Source of the DNA: Nitrospirota bacterium
GTDB taxonomy: Bacteria > Nitrospirota > Nitrospiria > SBBL01 > JAADHI01
NCBI GenBank assembly: GCA_029261135.1
Contig: JAJDBX010000046.1
Span: 204,158-268,157, forward strand
DNA: 64,000 nt
Direction of reading: 5' to 3'
Below, piece by piece: positions 38,008 to 46,235 of this stretch. The notes beneath the pieces are model-generated. The model had not been told where the DNA came from. It did not search any database and saw only the letters and a list, made by a program, of their open reading frames with translations. Position 1 is the stretch's first letter. Each line of letters starts with the position of its first letter. The translations under genes were made by a program, and so were the position numbers.

Positions 38008-38030
38008 CTTTATTCTATTCTTTTTCGGCA

Positions 38031-39248
38031 CTAATGAAAAATGCGCCATGAGGAGCCGATGGCGGTTAAAGCAAACGAAAACGTATTACGCTCACCATCT
38101 CCGCCAATGTGTCCTCTGGCTCTCTGCTTCAGATATCCATAGTTGATACTCCCCTTCAACCACTCTAATAACCGGAACGTCAGTCCCATGCTTACGGTCG
38201 TCGACACATTTACTTCAATTCCTGAGACCGAACGGTTTTCCGTGTAAGTCCCTCTGAGAAAAGAACTGACGCGTTCACCCAGTGTTTTATTACCCGTTGC
38301 AGCAAGGCTCTGGATCCGGGTCACACTTTGAATCACACCAAGCCCTGAGACAACTTTACTTGAATAGCGAAGTGAGAAAGTACCGGTACGAAAATATCTT
38401 GAAAGACTCCCGAGAGCGGTCAGATAGAAAGATTCTCCTTTCAGATAGGAAACACCCAGTCCTGCGGCACCTGAAAGTACTTTGGTAAACTTATAATCAA
38501 TATCCATCTTGGCACCATGGATCAATTGATCCTTGCCCTCACCCGTTGTTAATGTTGCCTTGTAACTCGAATTCAATCCTTTGCGCAAAGAAATCGGATA
38601 GCGATAGGATCCTCCTAAATTTGTTTGGTGAGTTTCTCTGTCTGGAAATGTGTTTTCTTCATATCGCGTCACAATATTTGTATAATCTGTAAGAATATTA
38701 AGGCGTTTAGTCCAGTCATAAGATAAGGAAATTCCCGCGTGGTTCTGAAACGAATCAACCCGTCTCAGCTGAACCCCTTGTCCAATACCTTCTGGTGTTT
38801 GATTCTGCCGACGCAGCTCCTCTTCTCCTGACGCGTCACCTCCGAAAGTAAATCCCGGAAGTTCGGGTGAAAATGTCATTACCTCTGTCACACGAACATA
38901 AACACCCTTAATCTGACGATTCAAAATAGGAAAATCAAGATCGATAGAAAGATTTTGAAAATAACCATCCTCGCCGGAATTTTTTTCGTAAAATTGCGCT
39001 GCACCATGGTACCCGAGTCCCAAAGTCACACTTTTACTTGTAAACGTAAAATTAATATTCGGGGAAAGAGTTGTTACCAGATCCAATTTTTCATCTGTGG
39101 AACTAAAAAAAATATTATCGTTATAGGTTTCAGACAAAGACAGAGAGGAGTCCAGAATCATAGTTGCCGGTAATTCATTGACAGAAAGGCCAAAAACAAT
39201 CAATGCACAAAAAAATCCGAAGAGAAATAGAGAATATTGCTTCAACAT
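38031..39248 (-). CDS. Outer-membrane beta-barrel protein of the XrtA/EPS locus
   Basis: The 405-residue protein has an N-terminal signal peptide (FLFGFFCALIVFGLSV, cleavage near PAT) and a series of alternating amphipathic strands, for example SYNDNIFF-like TYNDNIFF, FTFTSKSVTLGLGYHG, GTFSLRYSSKVVSG and SINYGYLKQR. This matches the outer-membrane proteins found in PEP-CTERM EPS clusters. It probably acts as an export channel or anchor for the polymer. A 251-base leader with a hairpin lies upstream. Confidence 0.75.
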   Translation of the reverse strand: MLKQYSLFLFGFFCALIVFGLSVNELPATMILDSSLSLSETYNDNIFFSSTDEKLDLVTTLSPNINFTFTSKSVTLGLGYHGAAQFYEKNSGEDGYFQNLSIDLDFPILNRQIKGVYVRVTEVMTFSPELPGFTFGGDASGEEELRRQNQTPEGIGQGVQLRRVDSFQNHAGISLSYDWTKRLNILTDYTNIVTRYEENTFPDRETHQTNLGGSYRYPISLRKGLNSSYKATLTTGEGKDQLIHGAKMDIDYKFTKVLSGAAGLGVSYLKGESFYLTALGSLSRYFRTGTFSLRYSSKVVSGLGVIQSVTRIQSLAATGNKTLGERVSSFLRGTYTENRSVSGIEVNVSTTVSMGLTFRLLEWLKGSINYGYLKQRARGHIGGDGERNTFSFALTAIGSSWRIFH

Positions 39249-39397
39249 CTTTCCCTGTTTCTCTGCCAGAATTTTCCAAAAAAAAGCAGGCTACCGCCCT
39301 TCCGGTGCAAAGACCGTAACTCTTTCATTCTCCAAATCTTAACCCAGACAAAGTGGCCGCTCAAATCAATGAAAGCTGCTCCTCGCTTGCATGATTC

Positions 39398-39420
39398 ACT
39401 AGCACTGAAGCAGTGCTAGT
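39398..39420 (-). promoter_or_regulatory. Perfect 10-bp stem, 3-base loop hairpin
   Basis: The arms ACTAGCACTG (39398-39407) and CAGTGCTAGT (39411-39420) pair perfectly around a 3-base loop. The hairpin lies between the NusG-paralogue gene and the barrel gene, in the leader of the latter. The RNA after it has no U run, so it is not an ordinary intrinsic terminator. A NusG paralogue recognition element is a plausible role. Confidence 0.45.
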
Positions 39421-39499
39421 CTACATTCAGTTTCCTGGGTTTTCACTAATAAAATAAACAAAACCCGCCCACTATAGACTCTCGATCAAGTCGGGTCGC

Positions 39500-39997
39500 T
39501 TAAGAGTGGACGGACGAAATAATTTCTCGATCAACAACAATGCGTGCTTTATACTCAAGTGAGTTCAGAAGCAACACAACACGATCCTTTGAATTCATCT
39601 CTCTTTCAAAAATGGCCTCAAATCCTTCAAAGGGACCACTTTTTACACGGACAGCTTCACCAAGTCTGAATCCGGGCGGGGTGTGCGGGACAACCCCCTC
39701 TTTTAATCGTGACCGAATAAAAAAAATTGCAGAATCATCAATTGCCGTGGGGACGGTACCATAAGTGATCACGTCACGGACGCCATGTGCATAACGGACC
39801 GCTCGGTAGTGTCGATCTACATCAAAGCTCACAAAAAAATACCCCGGAAACAAAGGGCCCACAAGCCTCTGAGGTTTCTTTCGAATCACGCGATTTTTCT
39901 GAATGAGGGGTAAAAAAGTTTTTAATTCTAGGTGCTGTAAACTCTTTTCCGCCATTTTTTCTTGACGGGGTTTTGTGTGCACAACATACCAATTCAT
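39500..39997 (-). CDS. NusG/RfaH-family transcription antiterminator paralogue
   Basis: The 165-residue protein has a complete NGN domain (MNWYVVHTKPRQEKMAEKSL ... LFPGYFFVSFD) and a C-terminal KOW motif (VKSGPFEGFEAIF). It is the specialised NusG class (RfaH/UpxY/LoaP) that travels with RNA polymerase to let it read through long polysaccharide operons. It sits at a natural switch point: core export genes upstream, the long chain of sugar-modifying genes downstream. A good promoter-like sequence precedes it. Confidence 0.9.
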   Translation of the reverse strand: MNWYVVHTKPRQEKMAEKSLQHLELKTFLPLIQKNRVIRKKPQRLVGPLFPGYFFVSFDVDRHYRAVRYAHGVRDVITYGTVPTAIDDSAIFFIRSRLKEGVVPHTPPGFRLGEAVRVKSGPFEGFEAIFEREMNSKDRVVLLLNSLEYKARIVVDREIISSVHS

Positions 39998-40043
39998 CTA
40001 AAAACCCATCAATTTATTGGTTGCTGAAATCATTCCTCTCCAA

Positions 40044-40072
40044 AGCTTATCGTACGGTATTTACCTTGTCAA
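40044..40072 (-). promoter_or_regulatory. Putative sigma70-type promoter of the NusG paralogue
   Basis: On the minus strand a perfect TTGACA (40072-40067) is followed after 17 bases by TAAGCT (40049-40044), a weak -10. A start about 40037 would leave a leader of about 40 bases before the NusG-like ATG at 39997. Confidence 0.4.
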
Positions 40073-40138
40073 TTCAGCGACAACAAAACATGACCTCCCT
40101 TTAATATCGTCCACTAAAGTCAGCACTCTACTTGAAAG

Positions 40139-40177
40139 TTGTAGGACAAAAATATGATTTTTTATTTTGTCCTACAA
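40139..40177. repeat. 13-bp perfect inverted repeat upstream of the NusG paralogue
   Basis: The arms TTGTAGGACAAAA (40139-40151) and TTTTGTCCTACAA (40165-40177) are perfectly complementary with a 13-base AT-rich spacer. It lies between the glycosylphosphotransferase stop and the NusG-like gene's promoter. It could be a terminator of the upstream transcript (no clear U tail on the minus strand) or an operator. Confidence 0.5.
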
Positions 40178-40262
40178 TGAAGACTTCTCAATAAAAAATC
40201 GTGGAAAAAAACCGAATGAGGAGACCTCGACTTTAAGGCTCAATCGTTTGGAGTATATAAGG

Positions 40263-41603
40263 CTATCTTGCACCTTTCCCAAGTAAAACGACACGAATTG
40301 TATCAATCACTATGGTCAGATCAAACAAAGGTGAAAGATGTTTGACATAATAAAGATCATATTGGAGTTTTTCTAACGCATCTTGTTCAGTCGCACCGTA
40401 TTGGTACTTCACCTGAGCCCAGCCCGTCAGCCCCGGTTTAACCGTAAAACGAAGATCATAATAAGGGATTTTCTTACGAAGTTGCTCAACAAAAAGCGCC
40501 CTTTCAGGCCGAGGCCCCACAAAGCTCATTTCACCCTTTAACACATTGATCATTTGAGGGATTTCATCGATTCGGAGCATCCTCATTATTTTACCCAGAG
40601 GTGTCACACGCGGATCATCTTCAAGCGCCCAAACCGGTCCACTTTTTGCCTCGGCATCTTGTTGCATTGACCTAAATTTCATCACCATAAAGGGGCGACC
40701 GTTTTCACCCACACGTTCTTGAAGATAAAATACCGGGCCTTTAGAGCTTAACTTAATTAGTAAGGGGATCATCAAGAAAATTGGCAAAGAAACCAATAAT
40801 CCAATTACCGAGAAAAAAACATCCGACACTCTCTTCGCAATACGAATGAGGTTGATCCGATTAAATCCCTCACTAAAAATCAAGGTACTTGGTTTCAACC
40901 AATCGACACGGAGCTTGCCTGCAACCCGTTCGTAGAAGGAAACAGCTTCAAAAATTTCAATCCCTTGCACTCTCAGATGAAGAAGCGATTCAACGGGGAG
41001 TTGGCCACGCCGATCACTTAATGCAACAACAACTTGTTTGATACGTTGCCGACTGACAATGCTGTTGAGATGCTCCAATTGATCTACAGATTTATTCGCA
41101 GCATTCAAATCCCATTGAAAATGAAAAATACGATATCCCAAGTTTCGGTCATTTGAAAGAAATTCCTTCAGAGCAGTTGACACTGCGCCAGAACCAATAA
41201 TCAAAATTGGCGTATCTAATCTGTGGGTTCGATTGATTTTCTGATATCCTAAACGAAGCCCAATGAGAAGTAAGGGGAAAGATGCCAAACGCCACCAAAT
41301 CATCCCTCCCGCTTCTGTCCTTGGTGGAGGAACCAAAAGAAAAAAAACAAGTAGAACGCCTGCCGCAAACAACATCGCCGGCAGATGCTTGACCAAAAAC
41401 TGTTTAATCGAAATCCGTGGTAAAGAAGGGAAAAGCTCACCATAATAAAAACAAACTTGACAGACAAGCAAGGCCAACATCATGTAAGCCCACTGTCCGC
41501 CAATGACGGTTCCCCACATCAGGAAAAGAAAGACGAAAGTATTTTCAAATGCCAAATAAAAAGCATGCCTTATTGAAAAATATCTATTAAATAACCGAAA
41601 CAT
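40263..41603 (-). CDS. Polyprenyl glycosylphosphotransferase (EPS initiating enzyme)
   Basis: The 446-residue protein has an N-terminal set of membrane helices, a central CoA-binding-like Rossmann domain (TPILIIGSGAVSTALKEFL) and a C-terminal bacterial sugar transferase domain with GPVFYLQERVGENGRPF, KFRSMQQDAE, RIDEIPQMINVLKGEMS and VGPRPE. It transfers a sugar-1-phosphate to undecaprenyl phosphate, the first step of the repeat unit. It fits the PEP-CTERM-associated EpsB/WbaP-like family. Confidence 0.9.
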   Translation of the reverse strand: MFRLFNRYFSIRHAFYLAFENTFVFLFLMWGTVIGGQWAYMMLALLVCQVCFYYGELFPSLPRISIKQFLVKHLPAMLFAAGVLLVFFLLVPPPRTEAGGMIWWRLASFPLLLIGLRLGYQKINRTHRLDTPILIIGSGAVSTALKEFLSNDRNLGYRIFHFQWDLNAANKSVDQLEHLNSIVSRQRIKQVVVALSDRRGQLPVESLLHLRVQGIEIFEAVSFYERVAGKLRVDWLKPSTLIFSEGFNRINLIRIAKRVSDVFFSVIGLLVSLPIFLMIPLLIKLSSKGPVFYLQERVGENGRPFMVMKFRSMQQDAEAKSGPVWALEDDPRVTPLGKIMRMLRIDEIPQMINVLKGEMSFVGPRPERALFVEQLRKKIPYYDLRFTVKPGLTGWAQVKYQYGATEQDALEKLQYDLYYVKHLSPLFDLTIVIDTIRVVLLGKGAR

Positions 41604-41667
41604 CTGACAACCTATTCCACTTCAACAAAGTTCAATAATGAATGGGAACCAACAATAATATGATCAA

Positions 41668-42396
41668 TTAATGATCATATTTATATTTATATTGACCATA
41701 CCCATACTTCCAGCTTGTCTTTGCGCAATTCAGAACACTTCCTATAATTTTATTTGATCCAAGAGTCTTGACCGCCTGAGATAACACAGCTTCCGGCGTC
41801 ACTCCTGTCTTTACAACAAGCACAATCCCGTCAACAGCTTCTGAAATCACACTCATATCGAAGAGCGGTAAAATGGGAGGCGCATCAATCCAAATATAAT
41901 CGAAAGAGAGACGGGCTTCCTTCAATATTTTTTGAATCCCATTTTCGGTCCAAATGTGCGCATTTCCTTTTATGGCCAATTCAGACTCACCACGACGCAC
42001 CTGACGTCCCATGGTTAACAGACTTAAATTTTCGACTGGGCCTGTGGTCAATCCCTGAGTTAAATCACATTCTCCTGAAATCACATTCAACAATCCAAGT
42101 GAACCCTTTACCCCAAAACGAATCGCCAACGAAGGGTTTTTGTAATCACCATCAATGATCAGGACACGTTTTCCAAAATCTCTCGCCGCAATAACAGCAA
42201 GGTTGGATGATGTCGTCGTTTTGCCTTCGCCTTTAACTGCACTCGTGATGGCGATTACTTTTTTATCTTCTTTTCGACTAATCAAGTCAATCTTGGCAAA
42301 AAGAAGACGGTAACGATCAGACACAAATGACGCGGCTTTATTCAAGACAATCACGCCTTGTTTAGAAATATCCTTTTTGTAAGAAGAACCGATCAT
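41668..42396 (-). CDS. BY-kinase (CpsD/CapB-like tyrosine kinase)
   Basis: The 242-residue cytoplasmic P-loop kinase has Walker A SAVKGEGKT at 52-60, Walker A' LIIDGD at 79-84 and Walker B YIWIDAPP. Its C-terminus SWKYGYGQYKYKYDH is a cluster of five tyrosines, the autophosphorylation tail. It should control chain length and export with the GNVR protein encoded immediately upstream (4-base ATGA overlap). This is the split two-protein form rather than the fused Wzc form. Confidence 0.9.
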   Translation of the reverse strand: MIGSSYKKDISKQGVIVLNKAASFVSDRYRLLFAKIDLISRKEDKKVIAITSAVKGEGKTTTSSNLAVIAARDFGKRVLIIDGDYKNPSLAIRFGVKGSLGLLNVISGECDLTQGLTTGPVENLSLLTMGRQVRRGESELAIKGNAHIWTENGIQKILKEARLSFDYIWIDAPPILPLFDMSVISEAVDGIVLVVKTGVTPEAVLSQAVKTLGSNKIIGSVLNCAKTSWKYGYGQYKYKYDH

Positions 42397-44036
42397 TGAC
42401 TTCCACCGCCTCGTCTAAGATGACGGTTGCGACCGGAAAATTGATCAATATCGACCACTTTGTGTTTTTTCTGCTTTCCCATCTGTCGAAGTTCATCCTC
42501 AAAATCAGGGATGACGGATAAAACAAGCACCGATGTGATACGTTCAACTTCTTCGGCGTTTCGAATAGAGTTATCAAGCTGTTCCCGGATAAAAGCCAAA
42601 CCACACCCTACGCCCAATCCCAATACACTTCCAATCAGCAAGACCAACATTTTATTGGGTTTGATGGGTTTTTCAGGTAGGTTCGCAGGATCGATCACTC
42701 GAAACTTTTCTCCTTTTTGCCTCTTTTCAAGATTTTCGGAGATTTCTGCACTCAGTTTTTTCTCCAAAAGAGACTGATAGCTTTTTGCAATGTTATTGTA
42801 GTCACGACGTAGGACAAGCATTTCTTGTTCTCGTTTTGGGGTGTTTTCCACCCTGATCTCATAAAGTCGAATTTGTGTCCTAATTTCATCTTCTCTTTTT
42901 TTAAGATCTTCCAACTCCTCGCTCTCACTGCGAATTTGAGCCACATATACCATCGCTTGCCCAGAATCAGCTGAGTTCAAGGCACCATCGGCGAGTTCAT
43001 TCAATGAACCTTCCCTACTCCCAGTGAGCCTTCTTTGAGCCTTGAGAACCTCTCTTTCCAAATCTTTAACTTTTCTCTTTAAAGTCACCACATCTGGGTA
43101 GATGTCATTATATTCAGTCAATAGGTTCGAAAGTGCCTCACGGCTAAGCTTGAGTTCTTGTAAGAGCGATTGCGGGAGTAGTGCATCTCCTTGAATGGGG
43201 CTTTCCAAAATAATTCCCGTATCGACTTGACCTTGCTGTTGAGAAAGTGCCTGATAGGCCTTCTCTAAATCTGAAATCCTGTCATTCACACCTCGCCTTG
43301 AAAGATGTATTGCGTCCAGACTGACTTGAAATCGGCCAAGTGCCCTTAGATTCGAGTCAAGTTGCTCAGGAAGTTCTCCAAGATATTTCCGCTTATACGC
43401 TCCAAATCGATTTTCCTGTCTTTCGAGCTCCTGCTTCAAATTATCCAATTCACCATTGAGGAAATTTGTAGCCCCTTCTATAAAACCTTCCCGAATACGT
43501 AGGTTTTCTTCAATCACAAGGGAGGCCAGTTCGTTGGTCACTTTCATCACTGTCACAGGTTCCCGTCCCATAAAAGAGATCGAAAAACTCTCGAGTTGTC
43601 TCCTCCCCTTAGTTTGAACCAATATAGCCTTTCTCATACGCTCTATTTTTTCACCCGATGTTGCGGGTTTGTTTTCTTTTCCAAACCGACTCATGAGTTT
43701 ACGAAAAGGGGACGGCGTATTTTCCTGATACAGGTTGAACTTATCTATAATTTTCATGAGAAATGAGCGACTTAAAACTTGCTGCTTGATACTAGAGAGC
43801 CGTTCTTGTGCGCTTCCAGTCACTGCGGACTGAACAATCGACTGCGGCACCTTCTGAGCTTCTACCATAATAAGGGTATTCGACTGATACACCTTAGGAA
43901 GCGCAAAAAATAGATAAACGGAAGCCATGACCCCTACAACAAGGGGGACGATCACCCAAAACTTCCTCCGCCAGGCGATGCCGACAAACTCCCAAAACAT
44001 TTTTTGATAATCTTGCTTTTTACTTGCTAATTCCAC
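42393..44036 (-). CDS. GNVR/Wzz polysaccharide chain-length determinant, XrtA-associated
   Basis: The 547-residue inner-membrane protein has a transmembrane helix near residues 29-48, a long periplasmic coiled coil (about 170-410), the characteristic C-terminal block DPANLPEKPIKPNK and a second membrane helix (LVLLIGSVLGLGVGCGLAFI). The cytoplasmic tail continues to the overlapping BY-kinase gene. It sets polymer length and joins the kinase to the Wza pore. Confidence 0.9.
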   Translation of the reverse strand: MELASKKQDYQKMFWEFVGIAWRRKFWVIVPLVVGVMASVYLFFALPKVYQSNTLIMVEAQKVPQSIVQSAVTGSAQERLSSIKQQVLSRSFLMKIIDKFNLYQENTPSPFRKLMSRFGKENKPATSGEKIERMRKAILVQTKGRRQLESFSISFMGREPVTVMKVTNELASLVIEENLRIREGFIEGATNFLNGELDNLKQELERQENRFGAYKRKYLGELPEQLDSNLRALGRFQVSLDAIHLSRRGVNDRISDLEKAYQALSQQQGQVDTGIILESPIQGDALLPQSLLQELKLSREALSNLLTEYNDIYPDVVTLKRKVKDLEREVLKAQRRLTGSREGSLNELADGALNSADSGQAMVYVAQIRSESEELEDLKKREDEIRTQIRLYEIRVENTPKREQEMLVLRRDYNNIAKSYQSLLEKKLSAEISENLEKRQKGEKFRVIDPANLPEKPIKPNKMLVLLIGSVLGLGVGCGLAFIREQLDNSIRNAEEVERITSVLVLSVIPDFEDELRQMGKQKKHKVVDIDQFSGRNRHLRRGGGSQ

Positions 44037-44080
44037 GCCTTTTCTACCTTTTTTTTAAAAAATACAAACACCGTAACCTG

Positions 44081-44755
44081 CTACGGGACGAGTATTGTAT
44101 CACCTCGTTTGAGCATCAGATTACTATCTGACTTCTCTCCACTCAGGATATCTTTGTAATTAATTCTAATTCTTCGTTCTTGTCCGTTCTCTCTTCTCAA
44201 TAAAACAATCTTTTTAACATCGGCAAACTCAGTAAAGCCTCCGACCAAGGTCATGGCTTGAAGAAAACTGGTTTCACTCCTGAGTTTAACCTTTCCAGGC
44301 TGAACAACTTCTCCCACAAAAAAGATAGAAAAGCTATTAATCTCTCGAACGATTACAGAAACTTCTGGCGTTTTTTTGTACCGCCTTAAAAGCACTTTAA
44401 TGGAATCCCTTAATTCTATGGGTGTCAGTCCCGATGCCTGCAAATCACCAATGAGCGGGAGAGAAATTTTCCCATCGGGTCGGACAGATACATTTGTCGA
44501 TAGATCAGGATTCTTCCACACCATCACTTCGATAATGTCTTCAGCCCCAAGTAGATAGTCAGACGTGCCTGGCTCTAAAGCCACCGGAGGGACGGAAGGT
44601 AAAATTGAAACCACCATATTACTTTTTCCAGAATTAACCTTCTCAGAAAGCAGTCCTCTTTTATTTGCTTTTGGCAAGACACGAACGACACCACAAGCAC
44701 TCAGCCAAAAAGAGACTAGTATAAATACTGCGAGTATCCGCTTGCTTGTCCTCAC
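44081..44755 (-). CDS. Wza-like polysaccharide export lipoprotein
   Basis: The 224-residue lipoprotein has signal sequence ILAVFILVSFWLSAC with the lipobox LSAC, then a Poly_export domain (YLLGAEDIIEVMVWKNPDLS) and a SLBB-type domain (FVGEVVQPGKVKL). It forms the outer-membrane exit for the polymer. The GTG start follows AGGAGG by only 4 bases. It is smaller than classic Wza (about 380), as expected for the XrtA-type export proteins. Confidence 0.9.
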   Translation of the reverse strand: MRTSKRILAVFILVSFWLSACGVVRVLPKANKRGLLSEKVNSGKSNMVVSILPSVPPVALEPGTSDYLLGAEDIIEVMVWKNPDLSTNVSVRPDGKISLPLIGDLQASGLTPIELRDSIKVLLRRYKKTPEVSVIVREINSFSIFFVGEVVQPGKVKLRSETSFLQAMTLVGGFTEFADVKKIVLLRRENGQERRIRINYKDILSGEKSDSNLMLKRGDTILVP

Positions 44756-44853
44756 TAAACCTCCTTAGATATCAATTTGAAATAACTCATTTTTTGGTAA
44801 TAAATTAAGAACTTAAATCAACTGTACGTACTTTAGGGGATCAAAAGGAAAAA

Positions 44854-44880
44854 TTCAAGCCCCTCAAAAGAGGGGGGATA
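44854..44880 (-). terminator. Putative intrinsic terminator after the LuxR-type gene
   Basis: CCCCTC (44860-44865) pairs with GAGGGG (44870-44875) around an AAAA loop; on the minus strand the stem is followed by CTTGAATTTTTCC, a moderately U-rich tail. It would end the regulator transcript before the Wza gene. Confidence 0.6.
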
Positions 44881-44933
44881 GGAAAAACACACGATAGAAC
44901 AACAACTTAACTTTGAGGGAACTTTCTTTTTTT

Positions 44934-46196
44934 TTAAGATTGGAAGTGATGCCGCAAGACTTTGGCAACAATACCTGCCCGCGTTGTGACCTCGAGTTTT
45001 TTCATAATCCGCTTGATGTGATCTTTCACCGTGTATTCTCCGATATTAATACAGACCGCGACCTCTTTATTTGTCTTTCCTTCCAACAATAATTGCACAA
45101 CCTCATTCTCCCGAGGTGTCAATTTGGCTGTCCAATCAATCTGATCGATGCGAAGCCCTTGAGAGACCCTTTCAATCAAAATCATGAAATGATCCTGTTT
45201 TTTGTGGTTTTTTTGATTTTCCAGAGACAAGGCGCGAAGCAAGTAGACCACCCCGACATGAATACAAATTCGATTTACGGTTGGCACCGGTTCTTCGGAT
45301 GCTGATTCATAAAGTATCAGCGCTTCGGTAAATTGCTCATAAAGCTGGCAAATAATTTCAGGCAACACCATCTGCTCATTTCCCGCTTCATATTGAGGAG
45401 AAGGAGAAATTCCCTCATCTTGAGGTGCTAAGCGCGATTTTTCTGTCAAACCCGCTAAAAAAACTTTAGCATCAAGATTTAAGTAAATCACCTTCATTCT
45501 TTTATCTAAGATAAGAATCCCAGGCTGAGCTCTCCTTCGGATGAGGGAGTAGAGCTCAGCCTCGTTGATTCCAGTCAATTGCTCAATGGGGTCAAACAGG
45601 TTCGTTTCGGGTCGCAAGGGCTCTTCATCTAACTTGGATTTGATGACCACCGTCCCGTTCTTTGGCTTTTTTTGTAACAATGCACCCACCTCGGGCAGGA
45701 GCCCGGTAAACAAATTTAGATCTTGGTCTAAAAATTGCCCATTTTGTCTTTTTTTCCACAATACGATATAAGCGATACAGTGTTTTTTTTCATCATATAA
45801 TGGCGCAATCATCGAAAAAAAGAGCTCTTCCGGTTCTAAGACCTTTTGGTAAAACGTGTGTGTCATCAGTTCAGCATGGGTCCACCACGCTTCGCCCCGG
45901 ATAGAGACCTTGCCTTGTTCTTCAAAATCAGAAACACTTGGAAACAAATCCTCATCCAGGAAGAGCGGTCCGGCTTCAATCTGAGAAAAGGCCCCGCTCC
46001 AATATTGGAGGCTCTCATCCATCCGCTTCAGAGAACTCGGATCCACAGGAAAAAACCATCCCAAATGAAAAGCAATTTCTTCTTGAAGAATCGAAAATAT
46101 ATTTTTAAGAAGGAGGCTTCGCTCATGACGAGAATCAACGATAGATCGAATCTTTTGGCTTAGGGTTGCTAAGCGTGATCTAGATGGTCTATTCAC
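44934..46196 (-). CDS. LuxR-type transcriptional regulator with sensor-like N-terminus
   Basis: The 420-residue protein has a C-terminal LuxR helix-turn-helix (LTPRENEVVQLLLEGKTNKE ... VKDHIKRIMKKLEV, about 350-410). The N-terminal part includes a GAF-like region and a PAS-like segment (GILILDKRMKVIYLNLDAKV) near residue 230. It is probably a cytoplasmic signal-responsive regulator of the EPS genes, being encoded just before the export core. The signal is unknown. Confidence 0.8.
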   Translation of the reverse strand: MNRPSRSRLATLSQKIRSIVDSRHERSLLLKNIFSILQEEIAFHLGWFFPVDPSSLKRMDESLQYWSGAFSQIEAGPLFLDEDLFPSVSDFEEQGKVSIRGEAWWTHAELMTHTFYQKVLEPEELFFSMIAPLYDEKKHCIAYIVLWKKRQNGQFLDQDLNLFTGLLPEVGALLQKKPKNGTVVIKSKLDEEPLRPETNLFDPIEQLTGINEAELYSLIRRRAQPGILILDKRMKVIYLNLDAKVFLAGLTEKSRLAPQDEGISPSPQYEAGNEQMVLPEIICQLYEQFTEALILYESASEEPVPTVNRICIHVGVVYLLRALSLENQKNHKKQDHFMILIERVSQGLRIDQIDWTAKLTPRENEVVQLLLEGKTNKEVAVCINIGEYTVKDHIKRIMKKLEVTTRAGIVAKVLRHHFQS

Positions 46197-46235
46197 TTTT
46201 GAAATTTACAAAACCTCCGGTTACCCCTACAAATG

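Noticed and set aside
39398-39420. Hairpin read as an intrinsic terminator
   Set aside because: There is no U tract after it on the minus strand, and it stands inside an apparent single operon.
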